DNA of 47,203 bases from an uncultured Actinomycetes bacterium (lineage in GTDB: Bacteria > Actinomycetota > Acidimicrobiia > Acidimicrobiales > RAAP-2), in the NCBI GenBank assembly GCA_903860915.1, contig CAIOSJ010000007.1, positions 1 to 47,203 on the forward strand, in the 5' to 3' direction. The position numbers were made by a program, and so were the translations under genes. Shown one piece after another: positions 1-9,524 of the stretch. How positions within the stretch are numbered: position 1 is the first letter of the stretch; every line of letters begins with the position of its first letter. The notes under the pieces are model-generated. The model was given only the letters and a program-made list of their open reading frames with translations, had not been told where the DNA came from and did not search any database.

Positions 1-457
1 AAGGGAGCAACTTGTTTTTTTCCAACAGCCCTTCGGCACCCAGGGCGGCCAGTAGTAGTTCGCGCCGTTTCGCGGCGTCACCCATGAGGGATTGCACGTC
101 CACGTTGAGAATGTTGAATCCCAAAGAACCCGTCGGGGTATAGAGGTCGAGGTGGCCGAAGAAGTTCACCACCATGCCCGGAGCCAAGGTGAATCCTTCA
201 TCACGTAGGGAGCGCTTCAGGCCTTCGTATTTAGTCTTCCAGCAGTGGCCCTTCAGGGTGGCGAGCTTTCCCCCACGCTCGGGAACCTTGGCGGTATCAA
301 CAATGTCAATGTAGGCGTGCGTGCGGTCATTCAAAGAAACGATTTCCCCCCGCACCCAAAAGGGCTGGCGGGGGCCGAAGCCGGACTCTAAGAGTTCGGT
401 CACTCCTTCGTACAACTGGGCGACTTCGAAGACCTGGGGTTGTTCTCCGTTGCTCAT
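1..457 (-). CDS. xseA: Exodeoxyribonuclease VII large subunit, N-terminal part (runs off window)
   Basis: XseA is the large subunit of exonuclease VII, which degrades single-stranded DNA to short oligonucleotides in the cytoplasm. Only the first 152 codons are present; the catalytic domain lies beyond base 1. The visible part is the family's N-terminal OB fold. It opens with VFEVAQLYEGVTELLE, has WVRGEI near residue 34, and carries the family pattern of a G-hydrophobic run followed by LDLYTPTGSLGFNI. It then shows RRELLLAALGAEGLLEKNK, matching the usual 'kL..EGLFd..KKplP' block. The start is ATG at 457-455. There is no Shine-Dalgarno site, but TAGCAT lies 8 bases upstream, which suggests a leaderless message. 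The xseB partner, if adjacent, would be outside the window. The family call is firm. Confidence 0.9.
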   Translation of the reverse strand, partial: MSNGEQPQVFEVAQLYEGVTELLESGFGPRQPFWVRGEIVSLNDRTHAYIDIVDTAKVPERGGKLATLKGHCWKTKYEGLKRSLRDEGFTLAPGMVVNFFGHLDLYTPTGSLGFNILNVDVQSLMGDAAKRRELLLAALGAEGLLEKNKLLP

Positions 458-846
458 AAAAAGAAATGCTACCGCCCACTTACGACAGCGACTCAGACTT
501 TGGGCCGCAACCTTGGGGTGCCGACACGCAATCACTTCCACGCGGGCCGGAGACGAACTCCACCGTCACGGCCAGCAGTGCGTCACATCTGAACTCACCG
601 GTGGCGAGCGGAAGTCTCGAGGCCCCGTGCCGAGGGTGAAGAGGGTCAGTCCGTTCACCATGCTCACGAAACCCCAAGGTCAGCCGACGGGCAACAGCTT
701 CATCGCGTCAGATACCTCCCGACGCCACTTCGGGGGCGAGTTGTTCGCACGAGGCAGCGTTCCCATAAGCCCGTGGGAGGGCCCCCTGGCCACACTCCGA
801 GGGTCACAACTCCTTTCGACTCCGTCGCTCAGGTGTGTGAGAATGG
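458..846. other. 389-base stretch without a recognised gene, between xseA and rnpB
   Basis: The region lies between the divergent xseA and RNase P RNA. The longest plus-strand frame here is the tail of a frame antisense to xseA that ends inside the RNase P RNA. The minus-strand frame at 480-677 has only a TTG start. Neither encodes anything recognisable. The last 30 bases could hold the rnpB promoter (TTCGAC at 815-820, GAGAAT at 839-844, 18-base spacer), but the match is weak. Confidence 0.5.
466..471 (-). promoter_or_regulatory. Putative -10 box (TAGCAT) for leaderless xseA
   Basis: TAGCAT on the minus strand is followed by 8 bases and then the xseA ATG. This fits the TANNNT-N6-9-RTG pattern seen before many first genes in this window. 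No clear -35 box was recognised. Confidence 0.4.
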
Positions 847-1222
<376 letters not shown>

Positions 1223-1242
1223 AGCACCACGAGAGAAAGAGA

Positions 1243-2976
1243 ATGACGTTGTTGACATTGCCGTATCGAGAACTTCCGGCCACGGATATCGGCACACCCA
1301 ATCTCAGCTCACCCCTTCGCTATTTGGTCTGGCTCGGTCGCAAACAAATACTGATTCTCTCGGGAGCGGTCGTCTTCGGCATGGGCTGGATGTTGTCACA
1401 GGCGCTTCTGTGGGCGGCCGTTGGTGGCGCCATCGACCACGGCATCACCCCCCGCAATCCCACGGCTCTGTGGCACTGGGTGGAAATAGTCCTCATTCTC
1501 GGTATCGTTCAGGGCCTGTGCGGGGCGATGCGTCACCAGCTGGCGGTGGCGAACTGGATGACCGCCACCTACCGCTCCATTCAACTCATTGGGCGCCACA
1601 TCACCGCCAGCGGGACTGCGGTCATTGACGAAATCCCCGCCGGGGACGTCGTCAACACGGTGGGCGCTGACGTGATGCGCATCGGCGGGGCCTTTGACGT
1701 GGTGGGACGTCTCGTGGGTGCCCTGGTCTCGTGGATCGTCGTTTCGATCATCCTCCTCTCCACTTCACTCTCGCTCGGGCTGGTTGTGCTGCTCGGTGTG
1801 CCGCTACTCGCCTCGCTCACCACACCACTCATGAAACCCCTGCACAGCACCCAGGCCACTCAACGAGAAGCTGCCGGCCGGCTCGCGGCCCTCGGGGCCG
1901 ACACGGTCGCCGGGCTACGTATCCTGCGTGGTGTCGGAGGCGAAGAGGTCTTTCTCGCCAATTACAAGGAGCAGAGCAATCTCGTTCGCGTGGCGGGAAA
2001 CCGCATCGCGGGACCCCAGGCGGCCCTCGAGAGTGGGCAGCTCCTACTCCCGGCCCTCCTCGTGGCCGTCGTCACCTTTTTGGGGGCCCGCGACATTGTG
2101 GCGGGCCGACTGCAGCCCGGGCAGCTCGTAGCATTTTTTGGCTACGCCACATTTCTCACGACGCCCCTACGAACGGTCATCGAATACATCATCTCCAGTA
2201 CTCGAGCCCTGGTCGGAGCGAAGAAGGTGTTGCGCATCCTCAACGCCACCAGCGCCGTCGAGGAACCATCGGAAGCCCTCGCCTGGCCCGAGCACATCAC
2301 CAGCCTGCACGACGGGCTCACCGGGGTCACCCTGCACCGAGGCCAACTCACAGCCCTGGTCACCGAAACTCCGGCCGAAGCGGCTGAGATTGCCAATCGG
2401 CTGGGTCGCTTCGTCGGTGGAAAAAACGACGTTCGTCTTAACGACATCCCCCTCGCCCACTTTTCACTCGCCGACACCCGACGGCACATTGTGGTGAGCG
2501 AAGTCGAGCCTCGCCTCTTTACCGGAGACTTGCGTAGTGAGTTGGCGCCGAGGGGCGCCGGTGATGACGAGCGACTCATCACGGCGATGGCTGCGGCCAG
2601 CGCTCTGGACATCCTTGATGCCCTCGACCAGGGCTTCGACAGTACGGTGGAAGAACGGGGTCGGAGTTTTTCGGGTGGCCAGCGCCAGCGCATTGCCCTC
2701 GCTCGGGCCTATTTGACCGAAGCAGACATTCTGATTCTGGTCGAGCCAACCTCGGCCGTGGACTCCCACACGGAAAGTCGCATTGCGTCGCGCATGCTGA
2801 GTATCCGCGACCAGCGGTCAACCCTCATTGCCACCACCAGTCCACTCATTCTCGAAAAAGTCGACGTCGTGCTGGTGGTACGAGATGGTCGCGTCAGTGA
2901 CCAGGGCGCTCACCGCGATCTCGCCCGCACGAACGCCTGGTACCGCTCAGTTGTTTTGCGTGAGGAGGACGAGTGA
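1243..2976 (+). CDS. Heterodimeric ABC exporter subunit with degenerate ATP site
   Basis: A half-size ABC exporter: an N-terminal membrane domain of about 330 residues with several hydrophobic helices, then a nucleotide-binding domain (NBD). The NBD lacks a Walker A: the expected GxxGxGK(S/T) position reads LTALVTETPAEAAEIANRLG. Walker B reads ILILVEPTSAVD, with Val in place of the Mg-coordinating Asp and the following Glu kept. The switch His is missing (LIATTSPLI). The signature FSGGQRQRIALARA at about residue 475 is intact. It should therefore supply only the signature motif to its partner's ATP. The stop overlaps the partner's GTG start by 4 bases (GTGA). The start is ATG at 1243, preceded by a purine-rich GAGAAAGAGA. 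The substrate is unknown; lipids, drugs or peptides are all possible for this family. Confidence 0.9.
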   Translation: MTLLTLPYRELPATDIGTPNLSSPLRYLVWLGRKQILILSGAVVFGMGWMLSQALLWAAVGGAIDHGITPRNPTALWHWVEIVLILGIVQGLCGAMRHQLAVANWMTATYRSIQLIGRHITASGTAVIDEIPAGDVVNTVGADVMRIGGAFDVVGRLVGALVSWIVVSIILLSTSLSLGLVVLLGVPLLASLTTPLMKPLHSTQATQREAAGRLAALGADTVAGLRILRGVGGEEVFLANYKEQSNLVRVAGNRIAGPQAALESGQLLLPALLVAVVTFLGARDIVAGRLQPGQLVAFFGYATFLTTPLRTVIEYIISSTRALVGAKKVLRILNATSAVEEPSEALAWPEHITSLHDGLTGVTLHRGQLTALVTETPAEAAEIANRLGRFVGGKNDVRLNDIPLAHFSLADTRRHIVVSEVEPRLFTGDLRSELAPRGAGDDERLITAMAAASALDILDALDQGFDSTVEERGRSFSGGQRQRIALARAYLTEADILILVEPTSAVDSHTESRIASRMLSIRDQRSTLIATTSPLILEKVDVVLVVRDGRVSDQGAHRDLARTNAWYRSVVLREEDE

Positions 2977-4727
2977 GTTCCCTGCCCATTGCTAGCCGCA
3001 AGGACGTTGTCCTTCACGCCCGGGTTCTGGTGCGCCGCCATCGTCACTCTCTGGTTACCATGTTGCTGCTCTACGCCCTGGCGGCCGTGGCCGCACTCTT
3101 TGGACCCTGGATCCTAGGAAATCTCATCAACCGAGCCACCGCGGGGCACCTCAGCAACCACGAAGTGACCGTTACCGTTCTCGAACTACTGTCCGCGTCC
3201 CTGCTCTACACCCTTCTCACCTTCTTCGCCCGGCGCAAGAGTTACATCCTGGGCGAAACCGTCTTCGCCGAACTACGAGAGGGTTTCCTTGCCAGCATCC
3301 TCACCCTCCCGCTGGTGGCGGTGGAACGGGCCGGCACCGGGGACCTTCTCTCGCGCACCACGAACGACGTCGAGGCCATCTCGCGAACCGTGCGCTTCGC
3401 CGTTCCCGAGTGGCTGGTGGCCCTCGTCCAGGCGGGGCTCACCTTGGGGGCCATGATCCTCGTGAGTCCCCTGGTGGCCATCGCTGGCTTAGTCTCCGTA
3501 CCCTTCTTGTATTTTTCCACTCGGTGGTACCTGCGCTACGCCACGCCGGGCTACATGCGCGAGCGCATTAGTTACGCCACCCTCTCGGGCACGGTGGCCG
3601 AGACCGTCGAGGGCTCACGAACCATCGATGCCTTGCAACTGGCCAGTCGACAAAACGACCGACTCGACGGGAATATTCGGGAGTCCTTCTACGCCGAAAT
3701 GTACACCCTGCTCATGCGTATGAACTGGTTTCCCATCGTCGAAACCGCCTTCTCGCTCGCGGTGGCGACCACCCTGGGTTGGGGTGGGTGGCTCGCCCTC
3801 CATCACCACGTTTCGATTGGCGCTGCGACCGCCGTCACCCTGTACGTCGTGCAGCTCAACGACCCCCTCGACCGCATCATCGCCTGGCTCGACGAACTAC
3901 AGATGGGGGCCGCTTCCTTCGCCCGACTCATTGGCGTCTCGGTGGTGCGAGACAATCGACCCACCGAGTCGGCGGAGCCGCTTTCTGAAACCATCACCGT
4001 CCAGGATGTTCGTTACGCCTACCGGGAGGGTCACGACGTCCTCCACGGCGTGACCCTCACCATTCGCCCGGGTGAGCGACTGGCCATGGTCGGACCTTCG
4101 GGAGCTGGAAAATCAACCCTGGGTCGTCTCATCGCTGGTATTGACGCTCCACGAAGCGGTTCGGTAGAGGTCGGGGGCGTGCCCTTGAGTTCCATGCCCC
4201 TTCACACTCTGCGTCAGCACGTGGCCCTGGTGACCCAGGAACACCATATTTTCATCGGCTCCGTGAGCGATAATTTGGCCCTGGCCAAACCCAGCGCGAG
4301 CGAGGCGGACATTCGTGACGCCCTGGCCGCGGTGGATGCTCTGGAGTGGGCCGAAGCTCTCCCCGAGGGCCTCGCCACTGAACTTGGCAGCACCGGCTAC
4401 GCACTCTCGCCCGCCCAAGCGCAGCAACTCGCGCTGGCCCGTTTAGTACTCACGAATCCGCACACTCTGGTGCTCGACGAGGCGACGGCCCTGCTCGATC
4501 CCCGAGCTGCTCGTCACCTCGAACGCTCGCTGAGCGCGGTGCTGACCGGACGAACCGTGATCGCGATTGCCCACCGCCTCCACACCGCCCACGACGCCGA
4601 CCGGGTCGCCGTAGTGAACGAGGGCGTCGTCAGCGAACTCGGTACCCACGACGAACTCATAGCCCTCAACGGCGAATACGCGGCTCTCTGGCGTAGTTGG
4701 CGCAATGAACACACTGACCGGTCGTAG
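2973..4727 (+). CDS. Heterodimeric ABC exporter subunit with active Walker motifs
   Basis: Partner of the preceding gene, 584 aa, with an N-terminal six-helix-type membrane domain and a C-terminal NBD. Walker A GPSGAGKST is at about residue 373, Walker B TLVLDEATALLD keeps the catalytic Glu, and the switch His is present (IAIAHRL). Its own signature is degenerate: LSPAQAQQLALARL in place of LSGGQ. The two subunits are therefore complementary. This one binds and hydrolyses ATP against the partner's intact FSGGQ, while the second composite site has lost both halves. That is the hallmark of asymmetric exporters of the BmrCD/TM287-288/CFTR type. The GTG start at 2973 is fixed by the 4-base overlap. 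The transported substrate cannot be deduced. Confidence 0.92.
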   Translation: MSSLPIASRKDVVLHARVLVRRHRHSLVTMLLLYALAAVAALFGPWILGNLINRATAGHLSNHEVTVTVLELLSASLLYTLLTFFARRKSYILGETVFAELREGFLASILTLPLVAVERAGTGDLLSRTTNDVEAISRTVRFAVPEWLVALVQAGLTLGAMILVSPLVAIAGLVSVPFLYFSTRWYLRYATPGYMRERISYATLSGTVAETVEGSRTIDALQLASRQNDRLDGNIRESFYAEMYTLLMRMNWFPIVETAFSLAVATTLGWGGWLALHHHVSIGAATAVTLYVVQLNDPLDRIIAWLDELQMGAASFARLIGVSVVRDNRPTESAEPLSETITVQDVRYAYREGHDVLHGVTLTIRPGERLAMVGPSGAGKSTLGRLIAGIDAPRSGSVEVGGVPLSSMPLHTLRQHVALVTQEHHIFIGSVSDNLALAKPSASEADIRDALAAVDALEWAEALPEGLATELGSTGYALSPAQAQQLALARLVLTNPHTLVLDEATALLDPRAARHLERSLSAVLTGRTVIAIAHRLHTAHDADRVAVVNEGVVSELGTHDELIALNGEYAALWRSWRNEHTDRS

Positions 4728-4730
4728 GGT
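4725..4730 (+). promoter_or_regulatory. Putative -10 box (TAGGGT) before the 4739 gene
   Basis: TAGGGT overlaps the stop codon of the upstream ABC gene. It is followed by 8 bases and then the ATG at 4739, with no Shine-Dalgarno. This would allow leaderless transcription of the nuclease gene separately from the exporter genes. Confidence 0.35.
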
Positions 4731-4738
4731 GGGTATTT

Positions 4739-6448
4739 ATGGCGCATCGTGAACTGCTCAACGCATCCGATATCGCGAGGTGCACCCATAGGGTGGCCCT
4801 CGAGCGAGGGGCCCCCGACGGCGTCGCGCCCCTTCCCGTGTCGCTGGAAATACAGCGACGCTGGCGCGACTCCAATGGTCATCGCGACCACGTACTTTCT
4901 GAATTACTGCTACGTCACGCGGACTCCGTCGACGCCCACGGCGACGTCCGAGCAACCCAGAGCGCGGTCGAACTCGGGGTCGTGCTCATAGCCAACCCTC
5001 GCCTCCCCGACGACGTCGAGGGTCGACGTAGAGCCATGGTCGACGTGCTCATTCGAACGTCCGGCCGAGGGGCCACTGCGGCCTACGCCCCCGTACTTAT
5101 TCGCAACAGTGAATTCATTGAAGTCGCGGCCACCCGACGAATCTTGACCGGGACTCTCGACAACATCGCCCCCGGTACCGCCGAGTGGAGTGGAGGTTTC
5201 GGCGTGCGACGCAATGACACCGTCATGCGTAACGGCCTCCAACTCTCACACGCCACGCGAGTTCTCGAGACTCTCGCGTGGGGCTCGACCAACTACTTCG
5301 GCGGCGTTATTGATCGCCAGAGCCGCCTCTGGTGGATAGATCTCGCCGACGCCGATAATCCACGCTTTAATCTCACGACCTACGACGAGGCCTACGCCGT
5401 GCGCCGCGACGTCCTCGAGCGCCACGACCGCTGGTCCGCGAACCTCGGCGAATTCCCCACCTCCCCCTACTGGCATCGCGATTGCCCCGAGTGCCCCTTT
5501 GCTGAGAGTTGCGAGAGCACCCTCGTGGCCAGTGACGACGTCTCTCTGGCTCGCTTTACGACCCTCGAACAGCAGGTGCTCCTACGCGAACACGGCATCA
5601 CCACTCGCGCCGCCCTCTCCCAACTCGACCCCCAGCGCGCGCGTCGAGCCAAAGTAACCGCCGCCAATAGCGCGAATCCCGCCATCGAGGACACGCTGGG
5701 TCACGCGATTGAGAAGCTGGACGAATTGATCTATCGCGCGCGAGCCCACGTCGTGGGTTCTCCACTTCGAATAGTTGAAACTTCTCGCCTGCACTGTCCG
5801 ACGGCCGACGTGGAAATTGATATTGATATGGAGAGCTACAACGACCAAACCTACTTGTGGGGGGCCTACGTCACGCTGCGTCGACCCGTGCCGGGTATTG
5901 AGCCTGGCTACCACTACTTCGCGCGATTCGAAGCCATCAACTCGGAGCTGGAGTCCGAAGTCTTTGGTGAATTTTGGACGTGGTTAACCCGTCAGCGTGA
6001 CGCCGCCACGGCCGCGGGAGCCACTCTCGCGGGTTACTGCTTTTGGGCGCAGGCTGAAAATAGTGCCATGAATCGATCGATTACCACCGTGACCCCGGCC
6101 ACCCCCACCCTCGCCGACCTGGACCACTTCCGCAATGCCTCGCCCGCACAGTGGGTCGATCTCCACGAAGTCGCCAAGGGGCAGATACAAACCGAAGGGC
6201 CCCTAGGGCTCAAGGTTTTGGCCAAGGCCGCCGGATTCGAATGGCGCGATCCAACCCCGAGCGGCGAGCTCTCCATGTTGTGGTTCGAAGAAGCCATCTC
6301 CTCTTCCGACCCCGAGCGAGCCGCCAGCAACCGCCGCCGACTGCTCGAATACAACGAGGATGACTGTCGTGCCACCCAGGCGCTACGGGAGTGGATCAAC
6401 CTTGGGGCCGGCGAACTCCGTAGCCGTGACGAAACGCCACTTCTCTAG
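4739..6448 (+). CDS. TM0106-family RecB-like nuclease with RNase H-like domain
   Basis: 569 aa. The N-terminal half looks like a Cas4/RecB-type nuclease. Cys15 (DIARCTHR) together with C249, C252 and C258 (DCPECPFAESC) forms the four-cysteine pattern that binds an Fe-S cluster in this group. Between them lie an acidic segment with LTGTLDNI and a conserved WWIDLADAD, plausible metal ligands. The C-terminal half is a DEDD/RNase H-like exonuclease fold of the kind found in the TM0106/YprB group: EIDIDMES at about residue 358 supplies the first acidic residues, and YNEDDCRAT near the C-terminus supplies the last. Family members are annotated as 'TM0106 family RecB-like putative nuclease'; the physiological substrate is unknown. 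It sits between two ABC transporter pairs with no obvious functional link. Confidence 0.82.
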   Translation: MAHRELLNASDIARCTHRVALERGAPDGVAPLPVSLEIQRRWRDSNGHRDHVLSELLLRHADSVDAHGDVRATQSAVELGVVLIANPRLPDDVEGRRRAMVDVLIRTSGRGATAAYAPVLIRNSEFIEVAATRRILTGTLDNIAPGTAEWSGGFGVRRNDTVMRNGLQLSHATRVLETLAWGSTNYFGGVIDRQSRLWWIDLADADNPRFNLTTYDEAYAVRRDVLERHDRWSANLGEFPTSPYWHRDCPECPFAESCESTLVASDDVSLARFTTLEQQVLLREHGITTRAALSQLDPQRARRAKVTAANSANPAIEDTLGHAIEKLDELIYRARAHVVGSPLRIVETSRLHCPTADVEIDIDMESYNDQTYLWGAYVTLRRPVPGIEPGYHYFARFEAINSELESEVFGEFWTWLTRQRDAATAAGATLAGYCFWAQAENSAMNRSITTVTPATPTLADLDHFRNASPAQWVDLHEVAKGQIQTEGPLGLKVLAKAAGFEWRDPTPSGELSMLWFEEAISSSDPERAASNRRRLLEYNEDDCRATQALREWINLGAGELRSRDETPLL

Positions 6449-6465
6449 GATCACTATCTCTCTTG

Positions 6466-6471
6466 TAACCT
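6466..6471 (+). promoter_or_regulatory. Putative -10 box (TAACCT) for leaderless cydD
   Basis: TAACCT is followed by 6 bases (GAGGAT) and the GTG start at 6478. The GAGGA is too close to the start to act as a normal ribosome-binding site, so a leaderless message is the simpler reading. Confidence 0.45.
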
Positions 6472-6477
6472 GAGGAT

Positions 6478-7938
6478 GTGACGACCACTCTCTCCGGAGA
6501 ACGCAGTGCGGGCGTCGCCAGTGGTCTGCTGGGGCTCGCTAGCGCGTACCTCCTGGGGCACACTCTCGCTTCCTTTTCGCTCGACCCGGTTCGCAGCTAT
6601 TCCCTCGCCCTTTTCGGCGTGCTCCTCTTTCGTGTGGTGCTCGATAGGACCGAGGACCTGTGGTGGCTACGCGTCAGGTCTCGTCACCGATACCAGTGGG
6701 GCCAGGAACTCGATTCATTCATTGCCACCGGAGGAAGTGGCGACATTGTCTCGCTGGAGGGAGCAGTCGAGCACCTCGTCAACGGCGTGGGGCTCGAGGC
6801 GGCACGCGTGGCGGCCGGCGTTTCTTTTCTCGGCCTCGGGGTGCTCTGTTTCAACGGGGGGTGGCTCACCTTGCTCGTCTTTCTCGGGGTCATGGGGTGT
6901 TCCGTACCTTTTTATATTCGAGCGGGTCGGCGCAGCGAACGGGCGTCGGCCGACTTTGATGAACGACATCGAGTGTTGGGCCAACAACAACTCGACATCC
7001 TGCGGGCCACCCCGGATTTACGCGCGAGCGGTGGTCTCGACTTTGCCGTGACGACCATCGTTGCGGTCAGCGAATCCGAGCACCGTCTCGTTCGTCAGAC
7101 CCTACGAGAAACTATCGGATCCTCTCTGACCACTGAGTTTCTCGGGGGCGTCGGCGTCGGCCTAGCGGCCATGGTCGTGGGCTTTGGGGTCCTTGATCGA
7201 AGTCGTAGCCTCTCCGATGCGCTCGTGACTCTCTTCGTCACCGTCGAAATCGTCGCGCGTCTTCGCCGTTACGCCACTGATTTTCACCGACGCAGCGACG
7301 CCGCTCGGGCGACGGCACTGCTCGCAGTTCTCGACCTCGCCCCAGCGAACGCGGCCGACACGATCACGGGGGCCTTTCGTGTTCGGGACCTCCTCACGCA
7401 GGGCATGGTCACCCCGCTGAGCTTTGATCTAGCGCGCGGTCAGTCGCTCTCGGTCTACGGAGCGAGTGGTTCCGGGAAGTCCTCGCTCGTTGACGTGCTG
7501 CTCGGCCTGCGAGCACCGCTCAGCGGCTCAGTCTCACGCGCGCACCTCACCACGGGACTCATTCGCCCCACCGCTTCCTTCTTTCGAGCCAGCGTGCGCG
7601 AAAACCTTGGTCTCGGGACCGCCAGTGACGTCGACATTCTCGCCACGCTCGAGGCCCTGGGCCTTGGCCGCTCGCGTTACGCTGAGCTCGATGTCGTTCT
7701 GAGCGACGACGGCTCCCAAATGAGTAGCGGTGAGCGCGTTCGACTCGCGCTGGCCCGAGCGCTCTTAGCCGGGGTCGAGGTTCTCGTCTTTGATGACGTG
7801 GCGATGCTGCTCGACGACGAGAGCCGCCACCTCGTCGCCGAGAGTGTCACGAATCGTGACCTCACGCTGATCGAAGTGACGCAGGGGGCTCGCATCGTCG
7901 TCACGCCAGATTTTCTCGTGCCACTTGGTGAGATCTGA
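6478..7938 (+). CDS. cydD: CydD-like ABC exporter subunit
   Basis: 486 aa with a membrane domain and an NBD. The membrane domain ends in a CydD-like stretch (EFLGGVGVGLAAMVVG, then VEIVARLRRYATDFHRR). The NBD has Walker A GASGSGKSS at about residue 328 and signature MSSGERVRLALARAL. Walker B is VLVFDDVAMLLDD, where the catalytic Glu is Asp. No canonical switch His is evident near the C-terminus (LIEVTQGAR). In other bacteria CydDC exports glutathione/cysteine or moves heme and is needed to assemble cytochrome bd oxidase. No cydAB genes lie in this window, so the link to cytochrome bd is from family knowledge only. The stop overlaps the next start by one base (TGATG). A general thiol/heme exporter is the safest call. 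Confidence 0.78.
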   Translation: MTTTLSGERSAGVASGLLGLASAYLLGHTLASFSLDPVRSYSLALFGVLLFRVVLDRTEDLWWLRVRSRHRYQWGQELDSFIATGGSGDIVSLEGAVEHLVNGVGLEAARVAAGVSFLGLGVLCFNGGWLTLLVFLGVMGCSVPFYIRAGRRSERASADFDERHRVLGQQQLDILRATPDLRASGGLDFAVTTIVAVSESEHRLVRQTLRETIGSSLTTEFLGGVGVGLAAMVVGFGVLDRSRSLSDALVTLFVTVEIVARLRRYATDFHRRSDAARATALLAVLDLAPANAADTITGAFRVRDLLTQGMVTPLSFDLARGQSLSVYGASGSGKSSLVDVLLGLRAPLSGSVSRAHLTTGLIRPTASFFRASVRENLGLGTASDVDILATLEALGLGRSRYAELDVVLSDDGSQMSSGERVRLALARALLAGVEVLVFDDVAMLLDDESRHLVAESVTNRDLTLIEVTQGARIVVTPDFLVPLGEI

Positions 7939-9524
7939 TGCCCACGTCCCCACTGCGTACCTGGCTGCGGCGCTCGGCACCCACGTCCGACGTCAGTCTG
8001 AGAGCCCTGGGCGCCGCTACCGCCGCCCAGATTGCGGGGACCATACTGAGTATCGGGGCTCCCCTCGTACTCATCGTGAGTGCTGCGCACCAACGCGATT
8101 CTCACCCCTTTAGTGCGGTGGCCGGCTTGCTCATCCTCATTGAGTTGGTCGCCTTCCTGCGAGCACCCTTGCGATTCAGTGAACGTCTGAGCGGGCACGA
8201 CATTGGCTTCGCCGCCATTGTGCACTGGCGAAGTTGGCTCACGGCCACCATCGGCCGCTGGTCCTACGATCGTTGGAGTCGAGCGTCGCGAGGTGACCTC
8301 TTAGAGCGGGCCCTCGGCGACGTCGATTCCCTTCAGGACCTGTGGCTTCGCGCCATCATCCCCTTCGTCGCGACTGTGCTGACCTCGCTGCTCTCCCTCA
8401 TACTGTTGTGCGTAGTGGCCGCCCGTGACGCGAGCACTCCCCTTGTCGCCCTCGCAATAGTTCTCCTGGAAACTGCCGTCGTCGCTCGACTCTTCCTCGC
8501 CGCCCGCGGATCTCTCCCCCTGGCCCGCCGGAGCAATCTCGCTCGCGTCGCCCGCAGTGTGCGACGACTGGAAGTGACGGCGGCGGCGAGTGAGTTTTCC
8601 CTCCTTGGTCGATCCGACGTCGCGCACGCCTTCCTGCGAGCCGCGGGAGACCGGGACGAGGCGCTACGCTGCGCCAGCGACCGTCGTACTCGTCATCGCA
8701 CCCTTCTGCTGCTGCTCGCGACTGCCGGAATTTTAGGGCTGGGACTTCATCTCGCCACCCACTGGAGCTCGAGTCCGGGCGCGTCAGTTAGCTACAGTGG
8801 CGTAGTTCTCCTGGTGGCCCTGCTCGCCGTAGATCTCTTCGCGACGACGGCCCGATCCTTGGATATTGCCGTCCGCCTCACCCTGACCACCGAACGCCTC
8901 GACGAGCTGGCCGAGCGTGACGAGGATTCCCCTGGAGTGTCGGCGTGGCCCGCTGGTCCCGTGACCCTCTCGTTTGACGATGTGGTCGTCCCGCCGGGTC
9001 AGCGTATCGCTCTCGTTGGACCATCGGGCTCGGGGAAATCGACTCTGTTGCGGCAGTTGGCCAACTTGGAAGCAGCCCGGGACTTCAGCGTCATGATTAA
9101 CGACCACGATCTACGCGACATTGCGGAGAGCGAAATTCGCCAGCACGTGGGCTTCGTGGCGGCCATCCCTCAGTACTTACGCGGGGCCGTCGTGGATGTC
9201 CTGGGACTCGGCCGGGGGCCCCGCATTGACGTCACGAAGGTCGCGGAGGAGTTGGGAATTCCCCTCCCCGTGTCAACGCGCTGGCTGCAGCGATCACGCG
9301 GTGAAGACCAGCGAGCCGCGCTCTTGCGGGCCCTGTGGACGGCGCCGGAGATCCTGCTTCTTGATGAGCCCACCAGCGGTCTCGGTACCCACGAGACGCC
9401 ACAACTCCTGCAGGTCCTCGAAGAGACCGCGGCGACCTGCATAATCGCCACCCACGACCCCAGCGTCGTCAGCTGGTGTGACGTGGTCTACGACCTTGCC
9501 AGCGGCCAAATAATTAGCCGTTGA
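7938..9524 (+). CDS. cydC: CydC-like ABC exporter subunit
   Basis: 528 aa partner of the preceding subunit. Its membrane domain carries a clear CydC signature: [14 protein letters not shown], then [20 protein letters not shown]. The NBD has Walker [10 protein letters not shown] at about residue 361, Walker [13 protein letters not shown] with the catalytic Glu, and switch His in IIATHDP. Its signature is degenerate ([15 protein letters not shown] in place of LSGGQ). As with the exporter at 1243-4727, the pair is asymmetric, with one good composite ATP site formed by CydC Walker motifs and the CydD MSSGE signature. The last 11 bases overlap the convergent aldo/keto reductase gene. Confidence 0.8.
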   Translation: MPTSPLRTWLRRSAPTSDVSLRALGAATAAQIAGTILSIGAPLVLIVSAAHQRDSHPFSAVAGLLILIELVAFLRAPLRFSERLSGHDIGFAAIVHWRSWLTATIGRWSYDRWSRASRGDLLERALGDVDSLQDLWLRAIIPFVATVLTSLLSLILLCVVAARDASTPLVALAIVLLETAVVARLFLAARGSLPLARRSNLARVARSVRRLEVTAAASEFSLLGRSDVAHAFLRAAGDRDEALRCASDRRTRHRTLLLLLATAGILGLGLHLATHWSSSPGASVSYSGVVLLVALLAVDLFATTARSLDIAVRLTLTTERLDELAERDEDSPGVSAWPAGPVTLSFDDVVVPPGQRIALVGPSGSGKSTLLRQLANLEAARDFSVMINDHDLRDIAESEIRQHVGFVAAIPQYLRGAVVDVLGLGRGPRIDVTKVAEELGIPLPVSTRWLQRSRGEDQRAALLRALWTAPEILLLDEPTSGLGTHETPQLLQVLEETAATCIIATHDPSVVSWCDVVYDLASGQIISR

